64,000 nt of DNA from Curvibacter delicatus NBRC 14919 (GTDB lineage Bacteria > Pseudomonadota > Gammaproteobacteria > Burkholderiales > Burkholderiaceae_C): contig NZ_BCWP01000004.1 of assembly GCF_001592265.1 (NCBI RefSeq), positions 1-64,000 of the forward strand. The letters are read 5' to 3'. The position numbers were made by a program, and so were the translations under genes. Below, piece after piece: positions 35,088-44,193 of this stretch. Position 1 is the stretch's first letter. Each line of letters starts with the position of its first letter. The notes under the pieces are model-generated. The model saw only the letters and a program-made list of their open reading frames with translations, was not told the DNA's origin and did not search any database.

Positions 35088-36388
35088 GGGTAACTCGGCT
35101 CGCGCAAGGAAATGTCCACCAGCAGCTGGCGCGCCACCGACAGCCCGGCCTTGAGGCCGTCTTCGTGGAAGCCGTAACCCATCCAGGCACCGCAGTACCA
35201 GGTGTGCTGCCGGCCCTGCAGTTGCGGCATGTCAGCCTGGGCACGGATGGCGGGTACGTCGAACACCGGGTGCGCGTACGCGTAGTCGCCCAGCACGTGC
35301 TGCGCGGCGATGGCCTGCACCGGGTTGAGCGAGACGATGACCGGCTGCGTGAAGGGCAAAGGCTGCAACTTGTTCAGCAGGTAATGCAGACAGACGCGGC
35401 TGTGCTCCTGCTCGGTGGCCGGCGCGCGTTCGTAGTTCCAGGCCGCCCAGGCACGGCGGCTGGCCGGCAGCACCGCGGCATCGGTGTGCAGCACAGCGCG
35501 GTTGGCCTGGTAGCGGATGGCGCCCAAGGTGCGCGCCTCCAGTTCGGAGGGGTGCCGCAAGAGCCGCAGCGCCTGGTCGGAGTGCGTGGCCAGCACCAGT
35601 TTGTCAAAACGCTCGGGCCCCTGGTCGGTGAAGACGGTAACGCCATCCGCATCACGCTCGATCAGGCGCACCGGCGTGGCCAGCCGCTTGTCGGCAATGC
35701 GGTCCACGATCTTGTCGACGTAATGGCGCGCGCCGCCTGTCACCGTCCACCACTGCGGCCGGCCGTTGACCTGGATGAGACCGTGGTTATGGCAGAAGCG
35801 GATCATGGTCGAAACCGGGAACTGCAGCATCTGGGCAGTAGGGCAGCTCCAGATGCAGGCCATCATGGGCAGGAAATACCAGTCGCGGAATTCGGCGCTG
35901 AAGCCATGGGCATCGAGGAACTCACCCAGCGGCTGCACCAGTTCGTCTTCCTGCCCACTCTCGGCCAGACGGGTGGCCAGTTGGTTGAAACGCAGCACCT
36001 CGCGCAGCATGCGCAGGAAACGCGGGTTGAGCAGGTTGCCGCGCTGGGCAAACACGGTGTTGAGGTTGGCGCCGTTCCACTCCAGGGTGCGGCCCCGGGT
36101 CGCGTCCGCCGCCTTGACGGAAAAGCTCATGTCGGTCCTGGCGGTGGCCACCCCGAGTTCGGCCAGCAGCTGGATCAGGTTCGGGTAGGTGCGTTCGTTG
36201 AACACCAGAAAACCGGTGTCCACACCCCAGGTGCGCAGCCCTTGCGCCGTGGGCAGCGTGATATCCACCGTGTGGGTGTGGCCGCCAAAGTAGTCGGCTG
36301 CCTCGAACAGCGTGATGTCGGCGCGCCCGCGCAGGGCATGGGCCACGGCCAACCCCGAAATGCCTGAACCGACAATTGCTATTTTCAT
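35084..36388 (-). CDS. FAD-dependent amine-oxidase-like oxidoreductase, first gene of the light-linked operon
   Basis: The 434-residue flavoprotein begins MKIAIVGSGISGLAVAHAL, a Rossmann dinucleotide motif (GSGISG), with E-A-A-D-Y-FGGHTHT following as the FAD-ribose segment, and ends TWYCGAWMGYGFHEDGLKAGLSVA, the flavin-contacting C-terminal motif. Family members act on unsaturated or methylated fatty acyl chains in characterised bacterial clusters. The ATG at 36388 is chosen on the Rossmann start. This is the promoter-proximal gene, divergent from the B12/MerR regulator across about 212 bases. Confidence 0.92.
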   Translation of the reverse strand: MKIAIVGSGISGLAVAHALRGRADITLFEAADYFGGHTHTVDITLPTAQGLRTWGVDTGFLVFNERTYPNLIQLLAELGVATARTDMSFSVKAADATRGRTLEWNGANLNTVFAQRGNLLNPRFLRMLREVLRFNQLATRLAESGQEDELVQPLGEFLDAHGFSAEFRDWYFLPMMACIWSCPTAQMLQFPVSTMIRFCHNHGLIQVNGRPQWWTVTGGARHYVDKIVDRIADKRLATPVRLIERDADGVTVFTDQGPERFDKLVLATHSDQALRLLRHPSELEARTLGAIRYQANRAVLHTDAAVLPASRRAWAAWNYERAPATEQEHSRVCLHYLLNKLQPLPFTQPVIVSLNPVQAIAAQHVLGDYAYAHPVFDVPAIRAQADMPQLQGRQHTWYCGAWMGYGFHEDGLKAGLSVARQLLVDISLREPSYP

Positions 36389-36521
36389 GACTTGCCTGCA
36401 GTTTTGGCGTCCTGTCAGCCGTCTTGCCCAGCCACTCAGCAGGCGCATCCAACCGAATATCTGACATGGACAAATATCAAAATAAACGAGTAACATTCGA
36501 ATAATTGAAGAAAATTATTGC

Positions 36522-36538
36522 ATTTGTCCTAGACAAAT
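36522..36538. promoter_or_regulatory. GACAAAT palindrome between the photoreceptor gene and the lipid operon
   Basis: ATTTGTCctaGACAAAT is a perfect seven-base inverted repeat with a 3-nt spacer. A further half-site, GACAAAT, lies at 36469-36475. A TTGAAG-N19-TAGACA arrangement overlaps the palindrome, and a 19-bp spacer is typical of MerR-regulated promoters. It is a good candidate operator for the divergently encoded regulator, but no binding is demonstrated. Confidence 0.6.
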
Positions 36539-36600
36539 AAATGGACTGCACTAAAGACCACACTCATCGATCAAGCATTGAAGCCAGCAACCTGCCCGCC

Positions 36601-37521
36601 ATGAACGTCCCCAGTTCACCCGCTGCCCTGCCGATTTCGGCCGTCGAACGCGACACCGGCCTGTCCAAGGACACCTTGCGCGTCTGGGAGCGCCGCTACG
36701 GCTTTCCGCAGCCGGTGCGAGATGCCTTCGACGAGCGTGTCTATCCGGCCGACCAGGTGGAGCGGCTGCGCCTGATTGCACGTTTGCTCAACAGCGGGCA
36801 ACGCCCGGGCCGGGTGGTGTCACTGCCCATGCCGGCGCTGCAGCAACTGGTGCAGCAGGTGGCACCAGGCGCCAGCGGCGACGCAGCGGCCAGCACGGAA
36901 CAGCGGGCCATCCTCGAAGGACTCAAGGAACACGATGTCGTCGGCCTGCGCCGCGCCCTCAACCAGGCTGTGCTGCGCATGGGCCTGGGCCGCTTCGTCA
37001 CCGAACTGCTGGCGCCACTGAATGTGCTGGTCGGCGAGGCCTGGGTGCGGGGCGAGATTCAGGTGTTCGAAGAACACATGTACACCGAGAGCGTGACGGC
37101 GGTGCTGCGCAGCGCCATCGGCAGCACGCCCGCAACGCCCCTGCCGGGGCGCCCGCGTGTTCTGCTCACCACCTTCCCGCAGGAGCCGCATGCGCTAGGC
37201 CTGCTGATGGCCGAGGCGATGCTGGTGCTGGAGGGCTGCAACTGCGTCTCGCTCGGGGTGCAGACCCCATTGCTGGAGATTGCGCAGGCGGCGCAGGCCA
37301 ACCGGGTGCAGATCGTGGGCCTGAGCTTCAGCGCCAGCGTCAACACCAACCAGATGCTGCGCGGCCTGCAGGAATTGCGTGCCAAGCTGCCCGCCGACAT
37401 CAGCATCTGGGCCGGCGGCCATCACCCAGCGCTGAAAAGGCGCGACCTCGACGGCATCACGCCGGTTGCCGACCTGGCCGACATTCAGCCCTTGCTGGCG
37501 CAGTGGCCAGCTGTGCATTGA
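36601..37521 (+). CDS. MerR-type B12-binding photoreceptor regulator (CarH/LitR-like)
   Basis: The 306-residue regulator has an N-terminal MerR winged helix (ISAVERDTGLSKDTLRVWERRYGFPQP, about 13-39) and a C-terminal cobalamin-binding module. The helical cap has W148 followed after nine residues by E158-H159, the W-x9-EH signature of adenosylcobalamin photoreceptors. The B12 domain has E195-x-H197-x-x-G200, then LSFSAS, then GG before HHPAL. CarH-type proteins repress in the dark as B12-bound oligomers and release DNA in light. The ATG at 36601 is preferred over 36541. The 3' end overlaps dusC by 65 bases. It probably controls itself and the divergent operon. Confidence 0.9.
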   Translation: MNVPSSPAALPISAVERDTGLSKDTLRVWERRYGFPQPVRDAFDERVYPADQVERLRLIARLLNSGQRPGRVVSLPMPALQQLVQQVAPGASGDAAASTEQRAILEGLKEHDVVGLRRALNQAVLRMGLGRFVTELLAPLNVLVGEAWVRGEIQVFEEHMYTESVTAVLRSAIGSTPATPLPGRPRVLLTTFPQEPHALGLLMAEAMLVLEGCNCVSLGVQTPLLEIAQAAQANRVQIVGLSFSASVNTNQMLRGLQELRAKLPADISIWAGGHHPALKRRDLDGITPVADLADIQPLLAQWPAVH

Positions 37522-38452
37522 GCCACTGTTCGACCAGCACCGGATCGTTGATGGTGCGCAAGGCCATGAAGGCCTCCTGCGCCTCAGGATAGACGCGACG
37601 CAGGTAGTTGAGCCACTGCTTGAGGCGCCCAGCACGGTGGCGGCGCTCGACACGGCCACTGACCAGCCGCCAGAAATCCGCCATCAGCGGCAACAGGGAA
37701 GACCAGGCCACCGGCGCTGCGGCTTGCACGCCAACGGCCGCCCGCACCGCCAAGCCTAACCCCGGGTCGGCCACCATGCCGCGGCCCAGCATCAGGCTGT
37801 CGCAGCCGGTGACTTCGCGGCAACGCAGTGCGTCCTGCACCGTCCAGATTTCGCCATTCGCCACCATCGGCACGCTGACCCGCGCGCGCAGGTCCGCAAT
37901 ACGCTCCCAGTAGGCCGGCGGACGGTAACCGTGCGCCTTGGTGCGCGCGTGCACCACCAGTTCATCGGCGCCGCTGTCGGCAATGGCCTGGGCGCATTCC
38001 TCGGCGCGGCTGTCGTCATTGAAACCGAGGCGCATCTTGGCCGACACCGGCACCTGGGCCGGCACGGCGCGGCGCACTTCAGCCACGATGCGGGCGATCA
38101 GTTCCGGCTCATCGAGCAGCGCAGCACCACCGCCATGGCGATTGACGACCTTGGCCGGACAGCCGAAGTTGAGGTCCACCCCTGGCGCACCAAGTGCGGC
38201 CAGCGCCGCGGCGTTGTCGGCCAGCACGGCCGGGTCGGAGCCCAGCAACTGCGGCCGCACCGGCACGCCGGCCAGCGTGCGCCCACCGTTGCGCAGCTCG
38301 GGCACGATGCGGGTGAAAACGCGGTCGGGCAGCAGGCGGTCGGTGACGCGAATGAACTCGGAGACACAACGGTCGACCCCGCCCACACGCGTGAGGATGT
38401 CGCGCAAAGCGCAATCGAGCAGCCCCTCCATTGGGGCGAGAAGAATTTGCAT
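37457..38452 (-). CDS. dusC: tRNA-dihydrouridine(16) synthase
   Basis: The 331-residue FMN enzyme reduces uridine in tRNA. Features are MQILLAPMEGLLDCALRDILT at the start, VDLNFGCPAKVVNRHGGGAALL at about residues 92-113 with the catalytic Cys in the NFGCP motif, and a C-terminal helical RNA-binding domain. The sequence resembles DusC, which modifies position 16, more than DusA or DusB. It is convergent with, and overlaps by 65 bases, the 3' end of the photoreceptor gene. Confidence 0.92.
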   Translation of the reverse strand: MQILLAPMEGLLDCALRDILTRVGGVDRCVSEFIRVTDRLLPDRVFTRIVPELRNGGRTLAGVPVRPQLLGSDPAVLADNAAALAALGAPGVDLNFGCPAKVVNRHGGGAALLDEPELIARIVAEVRRAVPAQVPVSAKMRLGFNDDSRAEECAQAIADSGADELVVHARTKAHGYRPPAYWERIADLRARVSVPMVANGEIWTVQDALRCREVTGCDSLMLGRGMVADPGLGLAVRAAVGVQAAAPVAWSSLLPLMADFWRLVSGRVERRHRAGRLKQWLNYLRRVYPEAQEAFMALRTINDPVLVEQWLNAQLATAPARAECRPGRQPA

Positions 38453-38555
38453 GACAGGGGGAAACGAACTTCTGGCGGAGCCGGCGTATCCTACACGCCA
38501 GCCCTACACGCCGGCCCTGCACTGCTTCGACAGCCTGGGCCGGTCGCGACCGGGA

Positions 38556-41207
38556 TCAGCGCAAGGTCGGCAGGGTACTCAGGTCCTGCGGGGCAAAGTC
38601 GCGCAGCAACCCGGCAACACAGGACTCAAGCCAGCGGCCTGACAAACGGCTCAGCAAGGCAGTCGCCGCCGACTGGTTGCCCTCGCCACTGGCCACAGAG
38701 ACCACCGCGTCCACCAACCCGACGCCGTTGCGCCCCCCGGGCAAAGCGATCTCCTGCACCTTGCGGCTGTCGACTTCCAGCACGGCACCCAGGGCATCCA
38801 CCCGCAAGGCCAGCTCTTGGAGCTTGCCGGATTCAGTCTGGACCAGCACCACGATGAGTTGGCGCGAATGATCGCTGTTTCGCGAAACGGGCCGCAGACC
38901 GGTCGACGTTGTCTCCTTGCCGGCGGCAATCACACTGCGCAAGTCGATCACCGGGTAGGCCCTGCTGCCGATCTGGGTGATGCCAAGAAAAGGGGGCTGA
39001 ATGCCCCCTGCGTTCGCGATGGTGGCATCCGGCGCCGCCAGCAGGACTTGCGCCGCCGGCAAGCCGAGCCAATGTCCGGCCACGCAGAACGTTGCCACTT
39101 GCAGTCCATGCCCGGCCTCGATCCGGCTGCTGCGGCCGGATGGCCGGCTGCTGCTCTCTGCCCGGGCCCGCGACTGCGGCTTGCACAGGCTCCTGAGCGC
39201 CATGCAACCCAGGCCATGCGCATAACCGTCGCTGACCCGGAACTCCCGATACCCCTGCCCGCGATGCATGCCGACACCATACAAGGCGCCCGCCAGCTCC
39301 ACGATGCGCTCGCCCTGCAGGCAGGCCTGCGGCGCCTGTTGACCCGACAGCAGTGCATCATTGCCATGCACGCTGATCGGGTGGCCGTCGGCATCCACAA
39401 ACATCAGCAGGTCATCGGCAGCGGAGCCTTCCCCGCAGTCAGCCAGAATGGATGACAGCTGGCTGCTCGCGTCCCAGACGATACCGATGCCGCCCAGCAC
39501 GGCGGCAGCGGCCGCATCCGGATCGTGGACCGCCGCCGCGTAGACAAAGGTCGGGCTGCTGCCGGAGAACTGGCTGGGTTCGAAGGCACTCACGACATAG
39601 TCCTGGCTGCTGCTCAGGTGCAGGGCCTGCACGGCCCAGTCCGCCCGGATCGGCTGCCCGATCTGCGGCACCAGTTCCGGTTTTGACACGGCAACCACCG
39701 TGCCATGCCGGTCAAACAGCACCAGGGAGGCGTACACCGTGTAAAGCGAATTGATGTACTGCAACACGCGCGTGGCATCGGCACACCCGACCGTTCCCGC
39801 ACGCAGCGTGCTCACAAACTGCGGTGTCAGGGCCCACCAGCGGCAGTCGTTGGCGCGCTCGTACAGGTTGCGGTCCAGGATCTGCATCGCCAGTGAAGCA
39901 CGATCCTGCACATCCCTCAGCATCGATTGGATGACAACGAAATGCAGGTCGTGCAGGGTGCTGGAGAAGGCCTGGGCTGTCTTGAACGCGGTATTGCCGA
40001 TCTCGGACAACAACGTCCTGGCAAACGCCAATTCCCGGGCGTGGGCCGGCGACCCGTCCGACTCGATCCGGTTGATGTCAAGCAGGCCGTTCCAGACCGA
40101 ACGCTCCAGCGCCGCCTGGATGGCGGCCGCATTGCGGGGGATGTCACGCAGGTTCGCCGCCAGCAGATCGGTGCTGCGGGCCGCCTCCAGCATCAACGGT
40201 GAACCCGCCTGCTCGTCATCGTCCCCGAATGCCATGTCCATGGGGATCATGGCCAGACCGCGCCAGCCGGGGCCGGTATAGCCCTGGAACCCGTGGGTGT
40301 CGCGCACCACCAGCAGGTACTCGCGTCCGAGATGGCGCACCGTGCTCATCCCGGCCCGGCCCGACTGCGGGATCTGCCAACCCAGGGGAAGCTGCAAGGG
40401 GTCATTGGTGCCAATCACACCACCTTGCGCATCGACCAGTGCCAGCACGATGCCATCGTCCGCGGCCGCGGCGCCTTGAATCGCGTTGAAGATGGCGGGC
40501 ATCTCATCCGCCAGATTGAATTGCAGGCACAGTGTCCCGACGACCGTCCGCCCCGACTCCACGCGATGCGCATAGATCAGCGTGGACGGCCCTGACCCGG
40601 CCGAATCCATGCAGAAGTGGTGCTGCGCGTAGTGCTCGACATAGGGTGCCGTGCTGGTCTGCACCGCCTGCAGAAAGACCGCATCGCGCGGATCGGGCAG
40701 AGGCGCCGGCTCATCCGGCCGCGCCCTGAGACTGGCTCGCAGGCGTCCCTGCACATCGAACAGGAAGATGTCACAGTAGACCGAGTATTTGCTTGCGTAT
40801 TCGTAGAGCCGGGCCTCAACGTCGGTGCGCGTCAGCGGATCAGTCTGCGCCAGGTACCGGGCGATGATGTCATCGGTGGCCAGAAAACTGATGTCCGCCG
40901 TGCGTTCAAACAAATTGCGCACAAGAATGTCAATGCACACCTGCGCCCGGGAAGCCAGATGATCGAGGGCGTTCTTCAGGCTCTCGGACTCCAGCCCGCG
41001 CATCATCGCGTCCGACAAGGACGCGAATTCCTGCCGTGCCCGCCCCAGGTCGCTGCCGGAGGAGGCATCCGACGACAGCCGCGACAGCGACGACAGCAAG
41101 GCCAGGTTGTCCCAGGCCGACTCCACCAGTCTCAACTCCTGGCGCCGGAGTTGCACCCGCGGCATGTACCGCAACAAACGCCCCAGATTTGAAAAAAGCT
41201 CACTCAT
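38556..41207 (-). CDS. Large soluble protein with two Cache-like modules and C-terminal CheW domain
   Basis: The 883-residue protein appears to contain two tandem sensor modules of similar design. Each has YxSKYSVYCDIFLFDVQGRLR / YINSLYTVYASLVLFDRHGTVV strands typical of Cache (PAS-like extracellular) domains. The last 200 or so residues are a CheW-like domain ending in a regulator-type AVVSVASGEGN segment. There is no signal peptide or transmembrane helix, so the Cache-like domains should face the cytosol, which is atypical. It may couple an internal signal to a chemotaxis-type signalling array. The ATG at 41207 (MSELFSNLG) is chosen over an upstream extension. Confidence 0.78.
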   Translation of the reverse strand: MSELFSNLGRLLRYMPRVQLRRQELRLVESAWDNLALLSSLSRLSSDASSGSDLGRARQEFASLSDAMMRGLESESLKNALDHLASRAQVCIDILVRNLFERTADISFLATDDIIARYLAQTDPLTRTDVEARLYEYASKYSVYCDIFLFDVQGRLRASLRARPDEPAPLPDPRDAVFLQAVQTSTAPYVEHYAQHHFCMDSAGSGPSTLIYAHRVESGRTVVGTLCLQFNLADEMPAIFNAIQGAAAADDGIVLALVDAQGGVIGTNDPLQLPLGWQIPQSGRAGMSTVRHLGREYLLVVRDTHGFQGYTGPGWRGLAMIPMDMAFGDDDEQAGSPLMLEAARSTDLLAANLRDIPRNAAAIQAALERSVWNGLLDINRIESDGSPAHARELAFARTLLSEIGNTAFKTAQAFSSTLHDLHFVVIQSMLRDVQDRASLAMQILDRNLYERANDCRWWALTPQFVSTLRAGTVGCADATRVLQYINSLYTVYASLVLFDRHGTVVAVSKPELVPQIGQPIRADWAVQALHLSSSQDYVVSAFEPSQFSGSSPTFVYAAAVHDPDAAAAAVLGGIGIVWDASSQLSSILADCGEGSAADDLLMFVDADGHPISVHGNDALLSGQQAPQACLQGERIVELAGALYGVGMHRGQGYREFRVSDGYAHGLGCMALRSLCKPQSRARAESSSRPSGRSSRIEAGHGLQVATFCVAGHWLGLPAAQVLLAAPDATIANAGGIQPPFLGITQIGSRAYPVIDLRSVIAAGKETTSTGLRPVSRNSDHSRQLIVVLVQTESGKLQELALRVDALGAVLEVDSRKVQEIALPGGRNGVGLVDAVVSVASGEGNQSAATALLSRLSGRWLESCVAGLLRDFAPQDLSTLPTLR

Positions 41208-41512
41208 CCTGTCATTCAAGCAACTGCTCGCCCTTCCACGAAGCATGAAACACCGGTGTATCAGCACCCATGCACGCAAGTTGTGCGCCAGGACGGCGCG
41301 GCAAGGCAGAAGAAGAAAAAAACGGAATCAGGGCCTGGCATCTGCCCATTTCGATGGCATGCCGCACCAAGAGTGCATCTTGCATGCCCTCCATGCACGC
41401 CATCGGTGCAATGGGCGTCGGGAAAGGCCCGGCGGGGCCATCACTGCATCGGGGGGCAGCGCGCAGGCCCCCGCAAAGACAGGCAGGTCCGCGGTGGACC
41501 TGCCCTGAACGC
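41208..41512. other. Intergenic stretch without a supported gene
   Basis: This 305-base gap separates the start of the Cache-CheW gene (minus) from the stop of the GNAT gene (minus). Open frames on both strands lack a ribosome-binding site and protein-like composition. It contains the hairpin at 41482 and a Cys/Arg-coding GC-rich segment but no recognised regulatory box. The promoter of the CheW gene presumably lies near 41210-41300. Confidence 0.5.
41482..41504 (-). terminator. Strong hairpin downstream of the GNAT gene
   Basis: GGCAGGTCC-gcggt-GGACCTGCC is a perfect 9-bp stem with a 5-nt loop, beginning nine bases past the GNAT stop codon. The following minus-strand bases TGTCTTTG are only modestly T-rich, so it is a plausible but not textbook terminator. 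Confidence 0.65.
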
Positions 41513-42034
41513 TCAGGCCGTGGCGCGCTTGAGGCGGATTTCTTCCAGGCGGAAACCGCCCACCGGCACGGTCTTGGCCGTGGTGAGTTCGCGCTTGAAG
41601 CCGGCCAGTTCGTGGAAACGCAGGGCACGCTCGTTGCCCAGCGGCAACCAGACCGTGACCTGGGTGCAGCCTTCTTCCTGCAGGCCGTCGCGCGCGGCAT
41701 CCCACAGTGCCAGGCCGGCACCGGTGTCCCAATGAGAAGGCAGCACGTAGATGGCCCAGATCTCGCCCACCGTCGGCTTGGTGCCTTCGTCGCGCGAGCG
41801 GTCGTAGCCGACGAAGCCGATCACCTTGTTGTTCTCGTCAACGGCCACCTGCACCTGCGGCTCGGCGTACTCGATGGCTTCGCGCCAGAAGGCCAGACGC
41901 GCATCGGCGCCCTGGGGCTTCAGGAACTCGGCCGGAATGAGTTCGCGGTAGATGGTCTCGCTGGTGCTGGCGTGGATGGTGGCAATGGCCTTGGCGTCAC
42001 GCAATGTGGCGGGGCGGATGGTGTAGCTGGACAT
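41513..42034 (-). CDS. GNAT-family N-acetyltransferase
   Basis: The 173-residue acetyltransferase has the GNAT fold: IRPATLRDAKAIATIHA start, VGEIWAIYVLPSHWDTGAGLALWDAA at about residues 87-112 with the acetyl-CoA loop, and VWLPLGNERALRFHELAGFKRE at about 130-151. The ATG at 42034 begins MSSYTIRP. The acceptor substrate (protein, amine or antibiotic) cannot be inferred. It is divergent from the hybrid histidine kinase across about 90 bases. Confidence 0.9.
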   Translation of the reverse strand: MSSYTIRPATLRDAKAIATIHASTSETIYRELIPAEFLKPQGADARLAFWREAIEYAEPQVQVAVDENNKVIGFVGYDRSRDEGTKPTVGEIWAIYVLPSHWDTGAGLALWDAARDGLQEEGCTQVTVWLPLGNERALRFHELAGFKRELTTAKTVPVGGFRLEEIRLKRATA

Positions 42035-42123
42035 GGAAAAGACAGACTCGTTCGAAAAACCGGGCGGCAGGCACGCCGCGAAAGCAAGCGGGCGATAATA
42101 GCGCACGCGATACCCCCACGCCC

Positions 42124-44193
42124 ATGAGCAACGAGACACCCCAGAAATCACTGTCCCAGCTGGTCGAGGAACTGCGCAGCTACCAGGCCGAGCTGGAAGC
42201 CCAGAACGAGGCCCTGCGCTACAGTCGTATTGCCGCCGAAGGCGCCTCGGAACGCTTCGAGTCGCTGTTCTCCAATGTGCCACTGGCGCTGATGGTGGTG
42301 GACGAACTCGGCATGGTGGTGCAGAGCAATGCCATGGCCCTGCGCCTGTTCCGGCCCCAGGAATACGACCCGCCGCTGAACTTCCTGCTGCCGCTGGTCG
42401 ACGAGGCGCACCTGGAGCGCGTCGGACGCTGCTTCAACGATGCGCGCCGCAACGGCAACAGTGAAGTGACCGAGGTGGTCTTTCTGCGCGGCTCGGAAGG
42501 CACGCTCACCGGCGACCTGCACATGGCGCGCATCGAGTACTCTCAGGACGACGAGATGGCGCACTTCATCTGCGCCGTCATCGATCAGGGCCCACTGCTG
42601 GCCGAGCGCCACGCACTGCAGGAAAGCGCCGAGGCGCTGCGCCAGCGCAACGAGGCCCTGCACCTGAGCGAGAACCGCATGGCGGCCATCATCAACTCCT
42701 CGCTCGACGCCATCATCTGCGTCGATGCCGACCAGCGCATCTCGGTTTTCAACCCGGCTGCCGCGGCCCTGTTCCAGTGCCCGGCCATGGAGGCCATGAA
42801 CAGCTCGCTGGCGCGCTTCCTGCCGGACGCCATGCCCGCGATTGCCGCCACGCAGGTCTCCAGCCACACCCGGCTCGACGAGGTGAGCGGCCTGACGGCC
42901 AATGGCCAGCCGCTGACCCTGGAGGTCAGCGTCTCCTGCGAGCGCCATCCTCAAGGCAACATCACAACCTTGTTTGCGCGCGACCTGACGGCCCGCAAGG
43001 CCATGGAGGCGCAGCTGCGCGAGTCGCACAAGATGCAGGCCATCGGCACCATGGCCGGCGGCATTGCGCACGACTTCAACAACATCCTGGGCGCCATCCT
43101 CGGCAACGCGGCGCTGGCGATGGAAGATGCCGGACCGGACTCGCCGGCGCAGGTCAGCCTGGCCCAGATCGAAAAGGCCGGCCAGCGCGCCCGTGACCTG
43201 GTGCGCCAGATCCTCACCTTCAGCCGCAACGAGGCGCCGCGCCGCGACCCGGTCAAGCTCGCCGACGTGGTGCAGGAATGCAAGCGCCTGCTGAAGGTGA
43301 CACTGCCGACCAATCTGAAGCTGCAGGCCCAGATCGATGCCGACACGCCCGACGTGCTGGCCGATTCCACCCAGGTCGGGCAGGCCTTGTTCAACCTGTG
43401 CACCAATGCCATCCACGCCATGGGCAGCAAACGCGGTACGGTGCGCATCGAGCTGGGCCATGCCCACCTCGACACCCTGCAGGCCGAGCCGCTCGGGCTG
43501 CTGCCCGGCCACTACGCCACGCTGACCGTGCGCGACACCGGCACCGGCATCGACCCGGCCACACTGCAACGCCTGTTCGAACCCTTCTTCACCACCAAGC
43601 AGGTCGGCCAGGGCACGGGCCTGGGCCTGGCCGTGGTGCATGGCGTCATGCGCACCCACATGGGTACGGTCGATGTGCAGAGCACACCCGGCGCGGGCAG
43701 CGCCTTCACGCTGTACTTTCCGGCACTCGACGAGGCCGTCGAGCCGGTGGAGCCCGCGCCCGTCAAGACGCGGCGCCCGGCCAGCGGCAACACCGCCAGC
43801 GGCCATGTCATGTATGTCGACGACGACCAGGCCCTGGTGTTCCTGATGCAGCGCGCATTGAGCCGCAAGGGCCTGAAGGTCAGCACCTACACCGATCCGC
43901 AGCAGGCCCTGGCCGCGCTGCGCGACAACCCGGCCGACATCGACCTGCTGGTGACCGACTACAACATGCCGGGCTACAGCGGCGTGGACCTGCTGCGCGA
44001 TGCGGCCGCCATCCGGCCCGGCCTGCCGGTGGCACTGGCGTCCGGTTATGTCACGCCCGAGATCGAACAGGCCGCCCAGGCTGCCGGTGCACGCGCCCTG
44101 ATCCACAAGCCCAATGACGTGGAGGAGATGTGCGAAACCGTGCAGCGCCTGCTTCGGGGTGAGCCCACTGCCGCGCCCGATGCAAGCGCTTGA
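42124..44193 (+). CDS. PAS-containing hybrid sensor histidine kinase
   Basis: The 689-residue cytosolic protein begins with a coiled coil (about 11-45), followed by two PAS domains (about 48-170 and 185-300). A HisKA-type segment MAGGIAHDFNNILGAILGN has phosphorylated H316. A HATPase domain follows (NALFNLC-type N box, DTGTGID, GTGLGLAVVHG), and a C-terminal receiver has D612 in LLVTDYNMPGYSG. There is no membrane segment. The ATG at 42124 is used because upstream codons overlap the divergent GNAT gene. The receiver probably passes phosphate to an unlinked output protein. Confidence 0.92.
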   Translation: MSNETPQKSLSQLVEELRSYQAELEAQNEALRYSRIAAEGASERFESLFSNVPLALMVVDELGMVVQSNAMALRLFRPQEYDPPLNFLLPLVDEAHLERVGRCFNDARRNGNSEVTEVVFLRGSEGTLTGDLHMARIEYSQDDEMAHFICAVIDQGPLLAERHALQESAEALRQRNEALHLSENRMAAIINSSLDAIICVDADQRISVFNPAAAALFQCPAMEAMNSSLARFLPDAMPAIAATQVSSHTRLDEVSGLTANGQPLTLEVSVSCERHPQGNITTLFARDLTARKAMEAQLRESHKMQAIGTMAGGIAHDFNNILGAILGNAALAMEDAGPDSPAQVSLAQIEKAGQRARDLVRQILTFSRNEAPRRDPVKLADVVQECKRLLKVTLPTNLKLQAQIDADTPDVLADSTQVGQALFNLCTNAIHAMGSKRGTVRIELGHAHLDTLQAEPLGLLPGHYATLTVRDTGTGIDPATLQRLFEPFFTTKQVGQGTGLGLAVVHGVMRTHMGTVDVQSTPGAGSAFTLYFPALDEAVEPVEPAPVKTRRPASGNTASGHVMYVDDDQALVFLMQRALSRKGLKVSTYTDPQQALAALRDNPADIDLLVTDYNMPGYSGVDLLRDAAAIRPGLPVALASGYVTPEIEQAAQAAGARALIHKPNDVEEMCETVQRLLRGEPTAAPDASA

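Noticed and set aside
36541-36600. ATG at 36541 as photoreceptor start
   Set aside because: It lies immediately next to the palindrome with no ribosome-binding site, and the added residues do not resemble a MerR N-terminus.
41256-41735. 159-codon frame in the gap before the GNAT gene
   Set aside because: It runs through the GNAT gene antisense, is Arg/Cys/Ser/Pro-rich and lacks a ribosome-binding site.
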